A stretch of 64,000 nucleotides of DNA from Candidatus Kapaibacterium sp. (GTDB lineage Bacteria; Bacteroidota; Ignavibacteria; Kapaibacteriales; UBA2268). This document shows, one piece after another, positions 16,143 to 26,180 of the stretch. The notes beneath the pieces are model-generated. The model saw only the letters and a program-made list of their open reading frames with translations. It ran no database searches and was not told the DNA's origin. Within the stretch, counting starts at the first letter, position 1, and each line of letters starts with the position of its first letter. Where the stretch lies: positions 1,339,950-1,403,949 of the forward strand of contig CP058732.1 of NCBI GenBank assembly GCA_013414795.1, in the 5' to 3' direction. The position numbers and the translations under genes are program-made.

Positions 16143-17380
16143 GGCTCGCAAGTAAGCAAGTAAACTTTATTATTTATTTCTCCCAAGGTCTCATATCTTT
16201 TAGTTCTATGATTGTAAATCGGTTGGATAATTTTGTCGACCATCATACCAGAGAATTGAATGTTGAGAAAATAGTCTAACAAGACAAGAGAAGTATAGTT
16301 TGCAAAAGCAATTGTTGTGGTCTTGGGTTTTCGTGCAATTTGGTTGTTACAAGAAATGCCCCCAGGAAGTGTATATCGATTACCATCCACATAGAAGTAG
16401 CATTCGATATTGCAAAAGCAGTAGAAAATTTCAGAGCCGTCGAATGTGAATTGCGGAAATGCCTCGTAGTTACCGATTGGATATTCAACATTTCCGTAGA
16501 CAATGTATTTGTTTATGCCCTTGGTTGCAAGAAATGTAACAAGCGGTTCTGTAGGATGTAGTTGCAAGTTTGTAATGTAATCGTATGATTTCGAGGTTAA
16601 GGGCTCGCTGTAAATGTCAGAATAGAGCACAGCGACAAAGTCGTTTTCATTCCTTTTAATAATAAACACCGCACAATTCCCACGGTTGTTTATTTTCATA
16701 TCAATTAGTTGAACAAATTCTTCAGAAATAGGATTGTGATTTTTGTAAATTTGCCAAAAATTGCCTTTTCTTCCAGCAAAAATGAAATCATTGTCGTACC
16801 AAAAGCCAAGAGGTTTGACTTCGTCGAATTTTTCGCTTTCAAATTCGTTTGGAATTACAATGGAACTCATTTTTCCATATGATAGAACAAAAGCAATTCG
16901 AGTTCCGTCGTAATTAGTATAGACTTTTCCGTTGAAATTAGTTATCCTTATTTGTTTGCTCCCAAAAACAATTGTCGTTTCTGTCCCATTTTGATAAGCA
17001 AAGTAGTAATTTTCTGAATTTTGGCTGAAACCCAATGAAAGAACTGTTTCGGCGAAAAGCGAGATAGAGGTGTCAGGCAGAACAAAAAGCCAATTAGTTG
17101 CTGTTCTACCAAAGAAAGCCCAATTTGAACCATCGGGAGAAAAGGTTAAATTTTGTATTTCCTTGAAACTTTGGGTGCTTTCACCAGAGATTATCAACCT
17201 ATATTCATCAAAGAAAGGTTGGGTTAGTATCCACCAATTTCCAGTTGTATCAATACCAAAAGAGACAACTTTTTCGGAGCCGTCGAAAATTAGAAAATCT
17301 TTACATTTTTGTGTCCAGATGTGTTGTTGAACAAAAAATAAACTTCCAAATAATAAAATGTATAATTTGAAAAGATTCAT
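16139..17380 (-). CDS. Secreted propeller-like hypothetical protein
   Basis: Function unknown. A signal peptide (about 1-23, MNLFKLYILLFGSLFFVQQH...) precedes 390 residues of repeating short strands such as LTFSPDGSNWAFFG, TNYDGTRIAFVLSYG and QFTFDGSEIFYCFCN. This spacing is like TolB/PD40 or WD40 propeller blades, but no single motif is strong enough to name a family. Several cysteines cluster near the C-terminal third (FYCFCNIECYF). The stop codons of this gene and of the convergent gene overlap in a TTAA at 16139-16142. Confidence 0.65.
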   Translation of the reverse strand: MNLFKLYILLFGSLFFVQQHIWTQKCKDFLIFDGSEKVVSFGIDTTGNWWILTQPFFDEYRLIISGESTQSFKEIQNLTFSPDGSNWAFFGRTATNWLFVLPDTSISLFAETVLSLGFSQNSENYYFAYQNGTETTIVFGSKQIRITNFNGKVYTNYDGTRIAFVLSYGKMSSIVIPNEFESEKFDEVKPLGFWYDNDFIFAGRKGNFWQIYKNHNPISEEFVQLIDMKINNRGNCAVFIIKRNENDFVAVLYSDIYSEPLTSKSYDYITNLQLHPTEPLVTFLATKGINKYIVYGNVEYPIGNYEAFPQFTFDGSEIFYCFCNIECYFYVDGNRYTLPGGISCNNQIARKPKTTTIAFANYTSLVLLDYFLNIQFSGMMVDKIIQPIYNHRTKRYETLGEINNKVYLLTCEP

Positions 17381-17420
17381 TTTTGCTTTTGTAGTTATTA
17401 ATATTACAAATTAAGTTTTG

Positions 17421-17437
17421 TTTTGTTTACAACAAAA
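17421..17437. repeat. Short inverted repeat in the divergent promoter region
   Basis: TTTTGTT (17421-17427) and AACAAAA (17431-17437) are exact reverse complements with a 3-base spacer. They lie in the 170-base AT-rich gap between two divergent secreted-protein genes (starts at 17380 minus and 17551 plus). It could be an operator, but low-complexity AT sequence makes chance repeats common. Confidence 0.3.
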
Positions 17438-17550
17438 TCGTTTTAATAATTATTTTAAAAGACTAATAGTTAAATTAATTTTGAATTGGGTTGATTGTAA
17501 CTTTTTTACTAATGATATTGTTTATTTATGTTAAATAAATGGAGATTAAA

Positions 17551-20500
17551 ATGAAAAGAATGCTGGTTTTAATTGGATTTATATTTGTTAGCATTACTTA
17601 TTTTACTCACGCTCAATCTTTTAATCTGTATTCAATTGATACGACTAATTTTCCAAATATGAGGGCTCTTTTCTACGCAAGAACTCCTATGGGAGTTGAT
17701 TATCCAAACATTTTACCAACTGATTTTGATTTTTACGAAAATGGTGTTAATCTGAATGCAACCCTTGGTGTTGATTGTAAAAAGGTTGATTTCTTTCCAC
17801 AACTTGCCGTCGTGCTTGTATTGGATGTTTCAACATCGATGAACGAGGACGCTGGAAATGGAGAACGAAGAATAGACTGGGTTAAGCAAGGTGCTTTTGC
17901 ATTTCTAGATTCAATCAAACTCGATCCACCTTCTGTGATTGGCTTCGTTTTGTTTGCTGGTGATGTGTACAAAACCAGTCCATTGTATGATACAAAACAA
18001 CCTTTGTACGATTGGTTGAACATAAATCTTACTATTGCTGCTGGTTCGACTGATTTTTATCCAGCGTTCGTTAAAGGCTGGCCACCTCTGGGGGCTCTAC
18101 CTCTTATTGAAACTGCACCCAAAGACCTTCGACGTGTAGTGATATTCTTAACTGATGGTCAACCAGAACGTCCCTTCCCAGATTGGAAAAGAGACACAGT
18201 AATCAGTTACGCCAAGCGAATAAAAGCCCAAGTTTATTCGATATTTATAACAATGCCTCTGTATACTCAAGTTGATTTAATTTGCCAGGCTACAGGCGGG
18301 AAGAGTTTTTCTGTTTACACAAAGGCTGAACTTATTAATGCTTTTAAGAAAATCGTTGGCGATATCCAAAGCCGAAACGTTTGCTACTTGACCTGGGTTT
18401 CTCCCTTTGGTTGCGATGAACAAAGTAAAAATAGGAATATAAAGGCTATATTCAAGAGAATTCCAGATTCGGTTCAAACAAGTTATATTGCTCCAGATAA
18501 AAGTATTTCCAAGTTGAGCCTTTCAGATAATCTCTTACTTTTCGGTGCACCAGGAATTGGTACAACCAAAAGACAATTAACCTTGAAAGCAGTGAATTCA
18601 GACTTTACGGTGAATTCCTTTACCCTTTCAACTACAGGTAAGTTTACAATTGATTGGAAAGGGAAGACACCGCCTTTCGTTCTTGCAAAAGACCAATCCC
18701 ACACAATCGAAATAGATTATGTTGAAAGCCCAGTTGGAGCCTCGTCCGAAACAATTTTCCAAATAAATGCCACTCCTTGCCAACCAGAACAAGTCAAACT
18801 TGTCGCACCCTGCGGCGGGGATGTGGTTTCAAAATTAGATTTTAATAAAGTTGCCATATTAACAACTCAAAACAAAACCGAAAACTGCATTTTTAGGAAT
18901 ACTACTGCCATTCCGCTTGATGTAACTTTAACACTTGAAGGAGCAAACCCAACTGAATTTGCAATAATAAGTGGAACTGGACCCTTTACGGTTAATCCAG
19001 GAGAATGCTTAAATGTTACAATACAATTTAAACCTCAAACTGTTGGACAGAAATCTGCCCGTTTGAAATTTAATATACCCAGTTACTGCGGCGAGTTTTA
19101 CACTGAACTTGTTGGCGAAGGTATCCCATCAACTTTACCCGTTCCACCTATTGATTTTGGAGTTAAGCGATTATTAACCATTAACGATTCGACGGTTACA
19201 ATACGAAACACCACCCCGAGTACAATAATAATTCAAAAAGTAGAGTTAAGTAATAATAGTGATGTTAATTTCTTTTTAACACAGCCCTCAAATTTACCAC
19301 TTACAGTGGCTCCGAATGAAACATTTGACTTGACAATACGATTTTCACCTCAAACCGAAGGTTATTTGGAAAACCCAATTCTTCTTACTTTAAAAGATTT
19401 CCCCGAACCAGCTGAAATACAATTGTTTGGTATAGGTGGCTTGCCAAAAATCGATGCTCCCGATGTGAATTGTGGAAAAGCAAAAGTTGGAAATACGATA
19501 ACTACAAATATGGTGATTACCAATACAAGCCAGACGATGGATTTGTTCATCAGTGAAATTTTGCTTCCTCCTTCAACTGAATTCAAATTTGGAACTGGCG
19601 CTATTACAAAGAACATCAGAATATCAAAGAATAATGGCACTCACACTGTTCCAATTGACTTCACTCCATCGACTCCAGGCACGAGAAAGATAAATGCACT
19701 TATCAAAAGCGATGCAGCACCAGGTCCAAATAATAATCCTTTGGTTAATGACACCGTTGAAATTTTCGGAATTGGCGAGGGGTTGGTTGTCAATCCAGAC
19801 CCGCTGGATTTTGGAGAAATATCTGCTTGTGCAACTAAAGATTTGAATTTAGAGGTAGATAATACTCCATTTGATGCTGATTTAAATATACAAAATGTTA
19901 GTATTAGTGGGAAAGATTTAAATAATTTTACGGTAATAACATATCCAAATTCAATTAAAGCAAAAGAAAAAGGAGTTGTTATTGTACGATTTGTTCCAGA
20001 AACGGGCAAAACACATTATTCTGCCAATTTAGAAATACAAACAAATTTTGGTGGTAGAACAATTCCAATCATAGGCACTGTATTTACTGAAAATATAGGT
20101 GTCGACTTTAAATATGATAACAGCAAGTTGGAAGTTTCAAAGGACTTACAATTTCCGTTTGAGATACATATCACTCGGGACCACTCTATTTTAATTAGTA
20201 AATTAGATTTGGATGTCAAACTTTATCGCAAAAGTCTAGAAATTAAAGATTTTTCCTCAAAGTTGGTTGGTTGGAATTGGAATATTATACCAACGAATGA
20301 TGGTTACAGAATTAGTGGCACAGGAACTCCATTTCCAACGCCTGCTCAATTCCAAAGCACTATTATCTTTAATACCTATTTATCAGATATTGCACAACCA
20401 GAAATTAAAATAACTCCATTTTTCCCCGATGCTCAAAATTGCTTAATTCCAGTAGAAAAAAGTCAAAAAATAAATCTTGTTACCTGCTTTACCGAAGGTA

Positions 20501-20784
20501 GAGTTGTTGAAGTGTCGGACAAAAATTATCAACTATTTGATATCCAGCCAAATCCAGTAAATACCGATTTTGATGTTTCTTTCCAAATAGCATTTGACGA
20601 CGTTGTAAGTTTGTCGATTTATAATGCATTTGGGGAAAAGGTAAAAGATATAGTTAATTCAAATTTGAAAGCAGGCTCATATTCTTTCTACATTAATTCA
20701 AATGAATTAACAAATGGCGTTTACTTTGTAAGAATGCAAACTTCATCTTTTAATTTTACGAAGAGTTTTGTGGTGTTGAAGTAA
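17551..20784 (+). CDS. Secreted VWA-domain protein with choice-of-anchor-D-like repeats and T9SS sorting domain
   Basis: Predicted cell-surface or secreted protein. The signal peptide MKRMLVLIGFIFVSITYFTHAQ is followed by a von Willebrand A domain (about 82-285) with MIDAS motif DVSTSM and a later FLTDGQPE, so metal-dependent adhesion is plausible. Several Ig-like repeats of about 100 residues follow, each with IQFKPQTVGQ, IRFSPQTEGY or FTPSTPGT phrases, as in choice-of-anchor-D/ASPM-SPD-2-Hydin modules. The last 80 residues (FDIQPNPVNTDFDVSFQI ... GVYFVRM) form a type-A T9SS C-terminal domain. ATG 17551 has a GGAG 6 bases upstream; the ATG at 17539 is less likely. Ligand unknown. Confidence 0.85.
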   Translation: MKRMLVLIGFIFVSITYFTHAQSFNLYSIDTTNFPNMRALFYARTPMGVDYPNILPTDFDFYENGVNLNATLGVDCKKVDFFPQLAVVLVLDVSTSMNEDAGNGERRIDWVKQGAFAFLDSIKLDPPSVIGFVLFAGDVYKTSPLYDTKQPLYDWLNINLTIAAGSTDFYPAFVKGWPPLGALPLIETAPKDLRRVVIFLTDGQPERPFPDWKRDTVISYAKRIKAQVYSIFITMPLYTQVDLICQATGGKSFSVYTKAELINAFKKIVGDIQSRNVCYLTWVSPFGCDEQSKNRNIKAIFKRIPDSVQTSYIAPDKSISKLSLSDNLLLFGAPGIGTTKRQLTLKAVNSDFTVNSFTLSTTGKFTIDWKGKTPPFVLAKDQSHTIEIDYVESPVGASSETIFQINATPCQPEQVKLVAPCGGDVVSKLDFNKVAILTTQNKTENCIFRNTTAIPLDVTLTLEGANPTEFAIISGTGPFTVNPGECLNVTIQFKPQTVGQKSARLKFNIPSYCGEFYTELVGEGIPSTLPVPPIDFGVKRLLTINDSTVTIRNTTPSTIIIQKVELSNNSDVNFFLTQPSNLPLTVAPNETFDLTIRFSPQTEGYLENPILLTLKDFPEPAEIQLFGIGGLPKIDAPDVNCGKAKVGNTITTNMVITNTSQTMDLFISEILLPPSTEFKFGTGAITKNIRISKNNGTHTVPIDFTPSTPGTRKINALIKSDAAPGPNNNPLVNDTVEIFGIGEGLVVNPDPLDFGEISACATKDLNLEVDNTPFDADLNIQNVSISGKDLNNFTVITYPNSIKAKEKGVVIVRFVPETGKTHYSANLEIQTNFGGRTIPIIGTVFTENIGVDFKYDNSKLEVSKDLQFPFEIHITRDHSILISKLDLDVKLYRKSLEIKDFSSKLVGWNWNIIPTNDGYRISGTGTPFPTPAQFQSTIIFNTYLSDIAQPEIKITPFFPDAQNCLIPVEKSQKINLVTCFTEGRVVEVSDKNYQLFDIQPNPVNTDFDVSFQIAFDDVVSLSIYNAFGEKVKDIVNSNLKAGSYSFYINSNELTNGVYFVRMQTSSFNFTKSFVVLK

Positions 20785-20804
20785 AGCGTTAACTTTGCTT
20801 TTTT
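20783..20804 (+). terminator. Possible weak intrinsic terminator
   Basis: AAAGC (20783-20787) can pair with GCTTT (20797-20801) across a 9-base loop, with a T-run directly after. It overlaps the stop codon of the VWA gene. The stem is only five pairs, so termination would be partial at best. Confidence 0.3.
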
Positions 20805-20817
20805 GAATTTTTTAGGA

Positions 20818-22758
20818 ATGAGAAATTTATACATCTTTTTTGTTGTTTTAACTTTGCTAATTTCTTGTGCGGAGGAGGATCCAAATCTTGTGAATCCTCC
20901 TCCGCCGTATCAAAGCATACGAATACGGCTCTTAAATGCATTTAACGGAAGTGACAATATTGCTTGGGGCTTTGCTGGAAAGCCTCTTTCCAATGCAGTA
21001 GGATATCTTAACCTTTCTACCTCAATAATGCCACCTCCATACGATTCTATTACCGTTGACTTCTTCCAGAATAATAAACTCGTTTTTTCCACCCCGAGAA
21101 AAATTAGATTAGTCCGAGAAACACGTTATTTAATTATTGCTGGTAAAAGTTTCAAGGATGGCATTGATATAGACACATTTATGGTGCTGTCAACCACTTA
21201 TGGTTTGCCAAAGAAGTTGGGCAAATCATACTTTAAGTTCGTAAATTTAATCAGAGATTCAAATATAAAAGTCTCTTTGATAGAAGGTTGTCCAAATGGC
21301 AAGCCTTTGGTTTCCAATGTTTCCTACTTTTCTTTTCCTTTCCTACAAACAATACCTTATGGAAACCATACATTTTCATTGGTTATAAATAATGGCTCAC
21401 AACAAATCATATCGAATATCTACACATTAAATTTTTTAGAGGATAATGAGTACACTCTCTTCGTTGCTCAAAAAAGAGATGGGAATTATGCTTTGTTTTT
21501 GTATGATGATTATGACACAACTTTAACTAATCTTGTAGAACTAATTCCGATTCCAGAAAGAAATGCATTCATACGAGTTGCTAACTTTTCTTCTGAAGTA
21601 ATTACTGTTAAAAGATTGCCAAATCAAGAGTTGGCTGGTAATATTGAACCATTTAGTATCACAAAGTATTTGAATTTTGTAACTTGTGAAAGTGATCTGC
21701 CAGACAGTATTGAAGTTGGTTCATCCTCTGAAAGGCTGGTCTTTGGTTATTCTTATGAAGTACTTAAAAAGTATACATTACTGGTGTTTGATAGCACCCA
21801 GGGTAGCAAGAAATTAATAATGGTTCCACCGTTAAAAATAGACAAATCAACAGATGGCAAGGCAGTCGTTCGTGTAGTTAATGCTTTTGATACTTCATTT
21901 GCAATTACTCTTTCTTTGGGTACTCGACCTGCGAGTAATTCTTTGGGTTATACCTCGGGCGAGGTGTTAGCGGCAAATTTGAAAAGCGGGAAAATTAGCG
22001 ACCCAGTTGCTATTTCCCCTGGTTATTTGCCTTTGACTTTATTTTCATCGACAGAGCCTGCGTTTTTAATAAATTCAAGTTACACGAATGTCGAACCAAA
22101 CCGAGCCTATTTGATAGTTGTGACAAAATCCGTTAATGGAAATTTCGAACTTTCTATTATCGAGGATAATCAAGAAGATACCAAAATTGTTTCTATTGAA
22201 AAGGGCTATTTTGCCCAATTTGTAAATGCGTTTTCAGACACCCCAAACTTAATCTTTTCAATTTCTTCGATTCTTCCAAATGTGAAGTTGGGTTACAAAG
22301 AGACATTTGCAACTGTGCTTCCGCCAAATATTAATCAAATTTCAGTGGGGGGAAAAACCTTTTCTTTACAAATTGATTTGAATAATGTTGGACTTTTTAT
22401 TGCTGCTGGAAAGGATAACCTCGACTTGTTTGATATTTCTATACCATCAATGGGAAAAGAAAGAAGTTCATATAGAAGGAGATTTTTTAATGCTTCTCCC
22501 GATATAGAAAATGTTGGCATTTTCAACGATAGTGCGAGAAAGAACATTGTTGTAAGCGAATTAAGATATGGTAATTCAAGCAAGATTGAAACAGTACGCC
22601 TTGAGAGAAAATTTTCGCTTGTTTTCTTTAATAATAGCAATAACAAGATCGTTTCTCAATTTAACGATATATTTCTTTCATTTGGAAAGAATTACACGCT
22701 TGTTTTCACAGGAACTGAAAGCAAGGGGTTTTCTTTGATTGTTGTTCAAGAATATTAG
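20818..22758 (+). CDS. Lipoprotein with repeated DUF4397-like domains
   Basis: Predicted membrane-anchored lipoprotein of unknown function. MRNLYIFFVVLTLLISC ends in a canonical lipobox (LISC, Cys17), which supports ATG 20818 over the TTG at 20803. The mature part has recurring DUF4397-style openings: IRLLNAFNGSDNIAWGFAGKPL, VRVVNAFDTSFAITLSLGTRP, FVNAFSDTPNLIFSI and RRFFNASPDIENVGIF, each followed by a LGY/VGY turn. It sits between two T9SS-exported proteins on the same strand and may be expressed with them. The mature N-terminus is acidic and proline-rich (EEDPNLVNPPPP). Confidence 0.8.
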   Translation: MRNLYIFFVVLTLLISCAEEDPNLVNPPPPYQSIRIRLLNAFNGSDNIAWGFAGKPLSNAVGYLNLSTSIMPPPYDSITVDFFQNNKLVFSTPRKIRLVRETRYLIIAGKSFKDGIDIDTFMVLSTTYGLPKKLGKSYFKFVNLIRDSNIKVSLIEGCPNGKPLVSNVSYFSFPFLQTIPYGNHTFSLVINNGSQQIISNIYTLNFLEDNEYTLFVAQKRDGNYALFLYDDYDTTLTNLVELIPIPERNAFIRVANFSSEVITVKRLPNQELAGNIEPFSITKYLNFVTCESDLPDSIEVGSSSERLVFGYSYEVLKKYTLLVFDSTQGSKKLIMVPPLKIDKSTDGKAVVRVVNAFDTSFAITLSLGTRPASNSLGYTSGEVLAANLKSGKISDPVAISPGYLPLTLFSSTEPAFLINSSYTNVEPNRAYLIVVTKSVNGNFELSIIEDNQEDTKIVSIEKGYFAQFVNAFSDTPNLIFSISSILPNVKLGYKETFATVLPPNINQISVGGKTFSLQIDLNNVGLFIAAGKDNLDLFDISIPSMGKERSSYRRRFFNASPDIENVGIFNDSARKNIVVSELRYGNSSKIETVRLERKFSLVFFNNSNNKIVSQFNDIFLSFGKNYTLVFTGTESKGFSLIVVQEY

Positions 22759-22781
22759 TTTTAAAATAAAAAGGTGTATTT

Positions 22782-25700
22782 ATGAAAAGATTAATTTTAT
22801 ATGCTTTGTTTTTTACATTGGTATCTTTTCCACTTCTTTCTGCATATTTTGATAAAGTACCAAGTAATAATTCGAATTCAATTAAACCAGAGTATTTCAT
22901 CAAAATTGAGCCAGATAATAACAGTAAAGTTGCAAAGATAATTCCTATCTATAGAGTACCAGAGGAATATGTTGTCAAAAGAGCAATTCATTTAAAAACA
23001 AGAAGTTTGCCAGATTTTGATAAAACTTTTGCTCGGATACATAGTAGTAGTATTTCCGTTGTACTTTCGAAATACCAAGTTTCAAAAATTCGTGCTCCGT
23101 TTTTCGAAGCGAATTCTGTTTCACCTTTGAACAATAATTCAGTTGGAATTGAACGAATTCTTGAGATTTATTTCGATGAAGACATAGATCCATATGAAGT
23201 TTGCAAAGAATTGGTGCAATCACCAGATGTTGAATATGCAGTTCCAATTTATATTCGCAAATTGTTTGATTTCACTCCAAATGACCCTCGTATCAATTCA
23301 CAATGGTATCTCAATAATATACAATTGCCAAAAGCCTGGGACATAACAAAGGGGGACAAAAGTGTTGTTATTGCCATCGTCGATAGTGGCGTGGATTGGC
23401 AGCACCAGGATTTAAATGGAAACATATGGACGAATCCAAAGGAAATACCAAATAACAACATTGATGACGATGGAAATGGAAAAGTTGACGATGTGCGGGG
23501 TTGGGATTTCGTGGGAAATCCGACAACCCAAGAATTATACAATGGAATATACCGCGAGGATAATGACCCCACCAACATTCAAGGTTTCCACGGAACACAT
23601 GTGGCTGGTTTGGCTTCTGCTGTTACCAACAATGGAATTGGCATTGCCTCCCCAGGTTTTAGTTGTTCGATATTACCAATAAAGTGCTCTCCTGACCAAG
23701 GAGGAATGGGAATCTTTCGTGGCTACGAAGCAATTGTTTATGCTGCAAAGATGGGTGCAAAGGTAATAAATTGTAGTTGGGGTGGACCTGGTTATAGTCC
23801 GGCTGAACAAGATGTGATTAATTTTGCAATTAATAGCGGAAGTTTGGTTGTTGTAGCCTCTGGAAATGATGGGGCTTTTATTGATTATGGTGGACAATAT
23901 CCCGCTGGGTATGATAATGTTCTTTGTGTCGGATCCTCGAATAGTTCGAATAGCGTATCTAACTTTTCAAACTGGGGAATAAAGGTTACAGTTTATTCAC
24001 CTGGACAAAGTATCCATTCAACAATGCCAAATAATAGTTACCAAAACCAAGATGGAACCTCGATGGCTTGTCCGATTGTTTCTGGCGTTGCTGGTTTGGT
24101 TGCTTCTGTTCATAAAGAATGGAGTCCCAAGCAAATTCTTCACCAGATTCGTTCAACGAGTGACAATGTTCTTGTTTCTGATCCCAACCAAAGACCTTTT
24201 TACTACGGAAGAATTAATGCATATAAAGCAGTATTTTATAATTCTAGTGGCAATCCAAATGTTCCTGGCTTGGAAATTACCTCCTATAAATTTGCTCAAG
24301 GAACTGCGATAACAGATTATTCCCCAAAAGTTTTACAACTCACTGTTAAAAACTTTTTAGGTCCTGCTGGGAATGTAATTATGAAAGTAAGACCTTTGAA
24401 TAATTTCATAGCGTTAAGCCAAACACAATTTTCGCTTGGTAATATGAGTACAATGGGCGAAAAAGATGTAAATATGACTATTTCCCTTTTGGAAAACAAT
24501 CCTTGGTACTCTGGAAATGCTTATCTGTTGTTTACTTTTGAATCTGGAGATTATGTGGACTACCAGATTCTTTCTGTTCCGATAAGTTTGAATTCTAACA
24601 ATAGATTAACTAAGGTTTTTAATCTTCCGGATGCATACAAGCCGAAATGGTTCGGTGCCCATTCACCTCAATTTGATTGCATTTGGGCTGTTGGTCAAGG
24701 GGGAATGTATGGTTCCTATAGTGGTTTCTTATTGATTCGTTCGGGAACTACGTCGGCAAATTACATTTCCTCGCAACCAATTTATTGTATTTATGCGTTA
24801 AATTCTACAACTGCTTTCGCTGGAAGCGGCTCCCAAAACCAAACCACAGCATATATTTATAGGACTGGAAATGCTGGCCAAATGTGGACATCAACAAATG
24901 TTTCAAGCATAACTGGTTTTGTAAATGCTATTTATTTCTTCGACAATAATGAAGGTATTTTCTTAGGGGATCCAAAGAATGGCAATTGGGGAATTGGTAG
25001 AACCACGGATGGTGGTGGTACCTGGCAACCAGTTTTAGGTGTGCCTTTACCAAGTTCTAGCGAAACTGGTTTGGTAAACTCTACCGCCCGTTGGAATGAT
25101 TATCTTTGGTTTGGGACTAATGCTGGGCGTGTTTTTTATTCTTCCAATCGGGGTCGCAATTGGCAATATTCAAACATTCCCAACGCCGCTCTGGTTTCTT
25201 ATTTGACTTTTCGCGACAGTTTAGTCGGTATGGCTGTTTATCACGAGTCAACAAACGCTGGTGATCCGGCGTATCTTGCTACAACAACTGATGGTGGTAA
25301 AACCTGGAAGCCCCGACAGTATAATTTCACCCAGAATGGATATGTTCCTATCTATTTATTTACCCCAGAAAATTCTAAATATATGTATGTTCTGTGTGCT
25401 GGCGGTGAAATTTTTGGTACTTCAGATTTAGGTGATAATTGGATTCCTATACTCAATGAATTCACTGGGGCAATCGAGACTGGTGCGAACTTTGTCGTAC
25501 AACAGTCTTTTGTTCGTCTTTGGCAAATTGGGCTCGGGGTAAGTTATCTCGACTTTCCGTTCTCTCCGTTAAATGTAAAAAAGGAAATCCAACTTACTGG
25601 GGAGGCAAATTTGCAGTTTGATACTGTCAACATTGGCTCTAATAAATTAAAATATACTACTATAAAAAACACCGGAAATGTACCAATTCATATTTCCACC

Positions 25701-26177
25701 AGGTTCCAAATGATTAATGCAGAAAGTGACGAATTCAAATTGTTTGGAAGCATTGTCGACAGCCTTAATCCCGGCGAAGAAGTTCAAATTCGAATTCGCT
25801 TTGTTCCCAAAAATGAGGGTCTTCGGACTGCTAAGTTTATTATCGAAACAGATGGCGAGCCTTCGACAATTGAAGTTAATCTCACTGGAATAGGTCGCAA
25901 GACTGTTTCAAGCGTTGAAAATATTAATGATGAAGTCAAAATATATCCAAATCCAGTGTATGAGAATTTATACATAAGTGGTTTTAAACCCTCTCTCAAA
26001 ACAACTGTTAAAATTTTCAATACTCGTGGTGAAAAAGTCTTTGAGTTCGTTCCGAAAATATTAGACCAAAATCTTAATGCTGTTCAATTGAATGTTAATA
26101 TGTTACCACCGGGGATTTATTTCATTGAAATAGATTCTGGGCAACAAGCATTTTTTGGCGAATTCATCAAAATGTAA
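22782..26177 (+). CDS. Secreted subtilisin-like serine protease with Asp-box repeats and T9SS sorting domain
   Basis: Extracellular S8 peptidase. Signal peptide 1-21, a propeptide-like region to about 175, then the catalytic triad Asp201 (IVDSGVDW), His270 (HGTHVAGLAS) and Ser427 (GTSMACPIVSG). Residues about 690-885 hold five Asp-box-like motifs spaced about 46 residues apart (GNAGQMW, DGGGTW, NRGRNW, DGGKTW, DLGDNW), consistent with a BNR/Ycf48-like propeller. A choice-of-anchor-D-like domain (about 940-1035) and a type-A T9SS domain (VKIYPNPVYENLYISG ... PPGIYFIEI) complete it. The substrate is unknown. ATG 22782 begins a clear signal peptide. Confidence 0.93.
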   Translation: MKRLILYALFFTLVSFPLLSAYFDKVPSNNSNSIKPEYFIKIEPDNNSKVAKIIPIYRVPEEYVVKRAIHLKTRSLPDFDKTFARIHSSSISVVLSKYQVSKIRAPFFEANSVSPLNNNSVGIERILEIYFDEDIDPYEVCKELVQSPDVEYAVPIYIRKLFDFTPNDPRINSQWYLNNIQLPKAWDITKGDKSVVIAIVDSGVDWQHQDLNGNIWTNPKEIPNNNIDDDGNGKVDDVRGWDFVGNPTTQELYNGIYREDNDPTNIQGFHGTHVAGLASAVTNNGIGIASPGFSCSILPIKCSPDQGGMGIFRGYEAIVYAAKMGAKVINCSWGGPGYSPAEQDVINFAINSGSLVVVASGNDGAFIDYGGQYPAGYDNVLCVGSSNSSNSVSNFSNWGIKVTVYSPGQSIHSTMPNNSYQNQDGTSMACPIVSGVAGLVASVHKEWSPKQILHQIRSTSDNVLVSDPNQRPFYYGRINAYKAVFYNSSGNPNVPGLEITSYKFAQGTAITDYSPKVLQLTVKNFLGPAGNVIMKVRPLNNFIALSQTQFSLGNMSTMGEKDVNMTISLLENNPWYSGNAYLLFTFESGDYVDYQILSVPISLNSNNRLTKVFNLPDAYKPKWFGAHSPQFDCIWAVGQGGMYGSYSGFLLIRSGTTSANYISSQPIYCIYALNSTTAFAGSGSQNQTTAYIYRTGNAGQMWTSTNVSSITGFVNAIYFFDNNEGIFLGDPKNGNWGIGRTTDGGGTWQPVLGVPLPSSSETGLVNSTARWNDYLWFGTNAGRVFYSSNRGRNWQYSNIPNAALVSYLTFRDSLVGMAVYHESTNAGDPAYLATTTDGGKTWKPRQYNFTQNGYVPIYLFTPENSKYMYVLCAGGEIFGTSDLGDNWIPILNEFTGAIETGANFVVQQSFVRLWQIGLGVSYLDFPFSPLNVKKEIQLTGEANLQFDTVNIGSNKLKYTTIKNTGNVPIHISTRFQMINAESDEFKLFGSIVDSLNPGEEVQIRIRFVPKNEGLRTAKFIIETDGEPSTIEVNLTGIGRKTVSSVENINDEVKIYPNPVYENLYISGFKPSLKTTVKIFNTRGEKVFEFVPKILDQNLNAVQLNVNMLPPGIYFIEIDSGQQAFFGEFIKM

Positions 26178-26180
26178 ACT

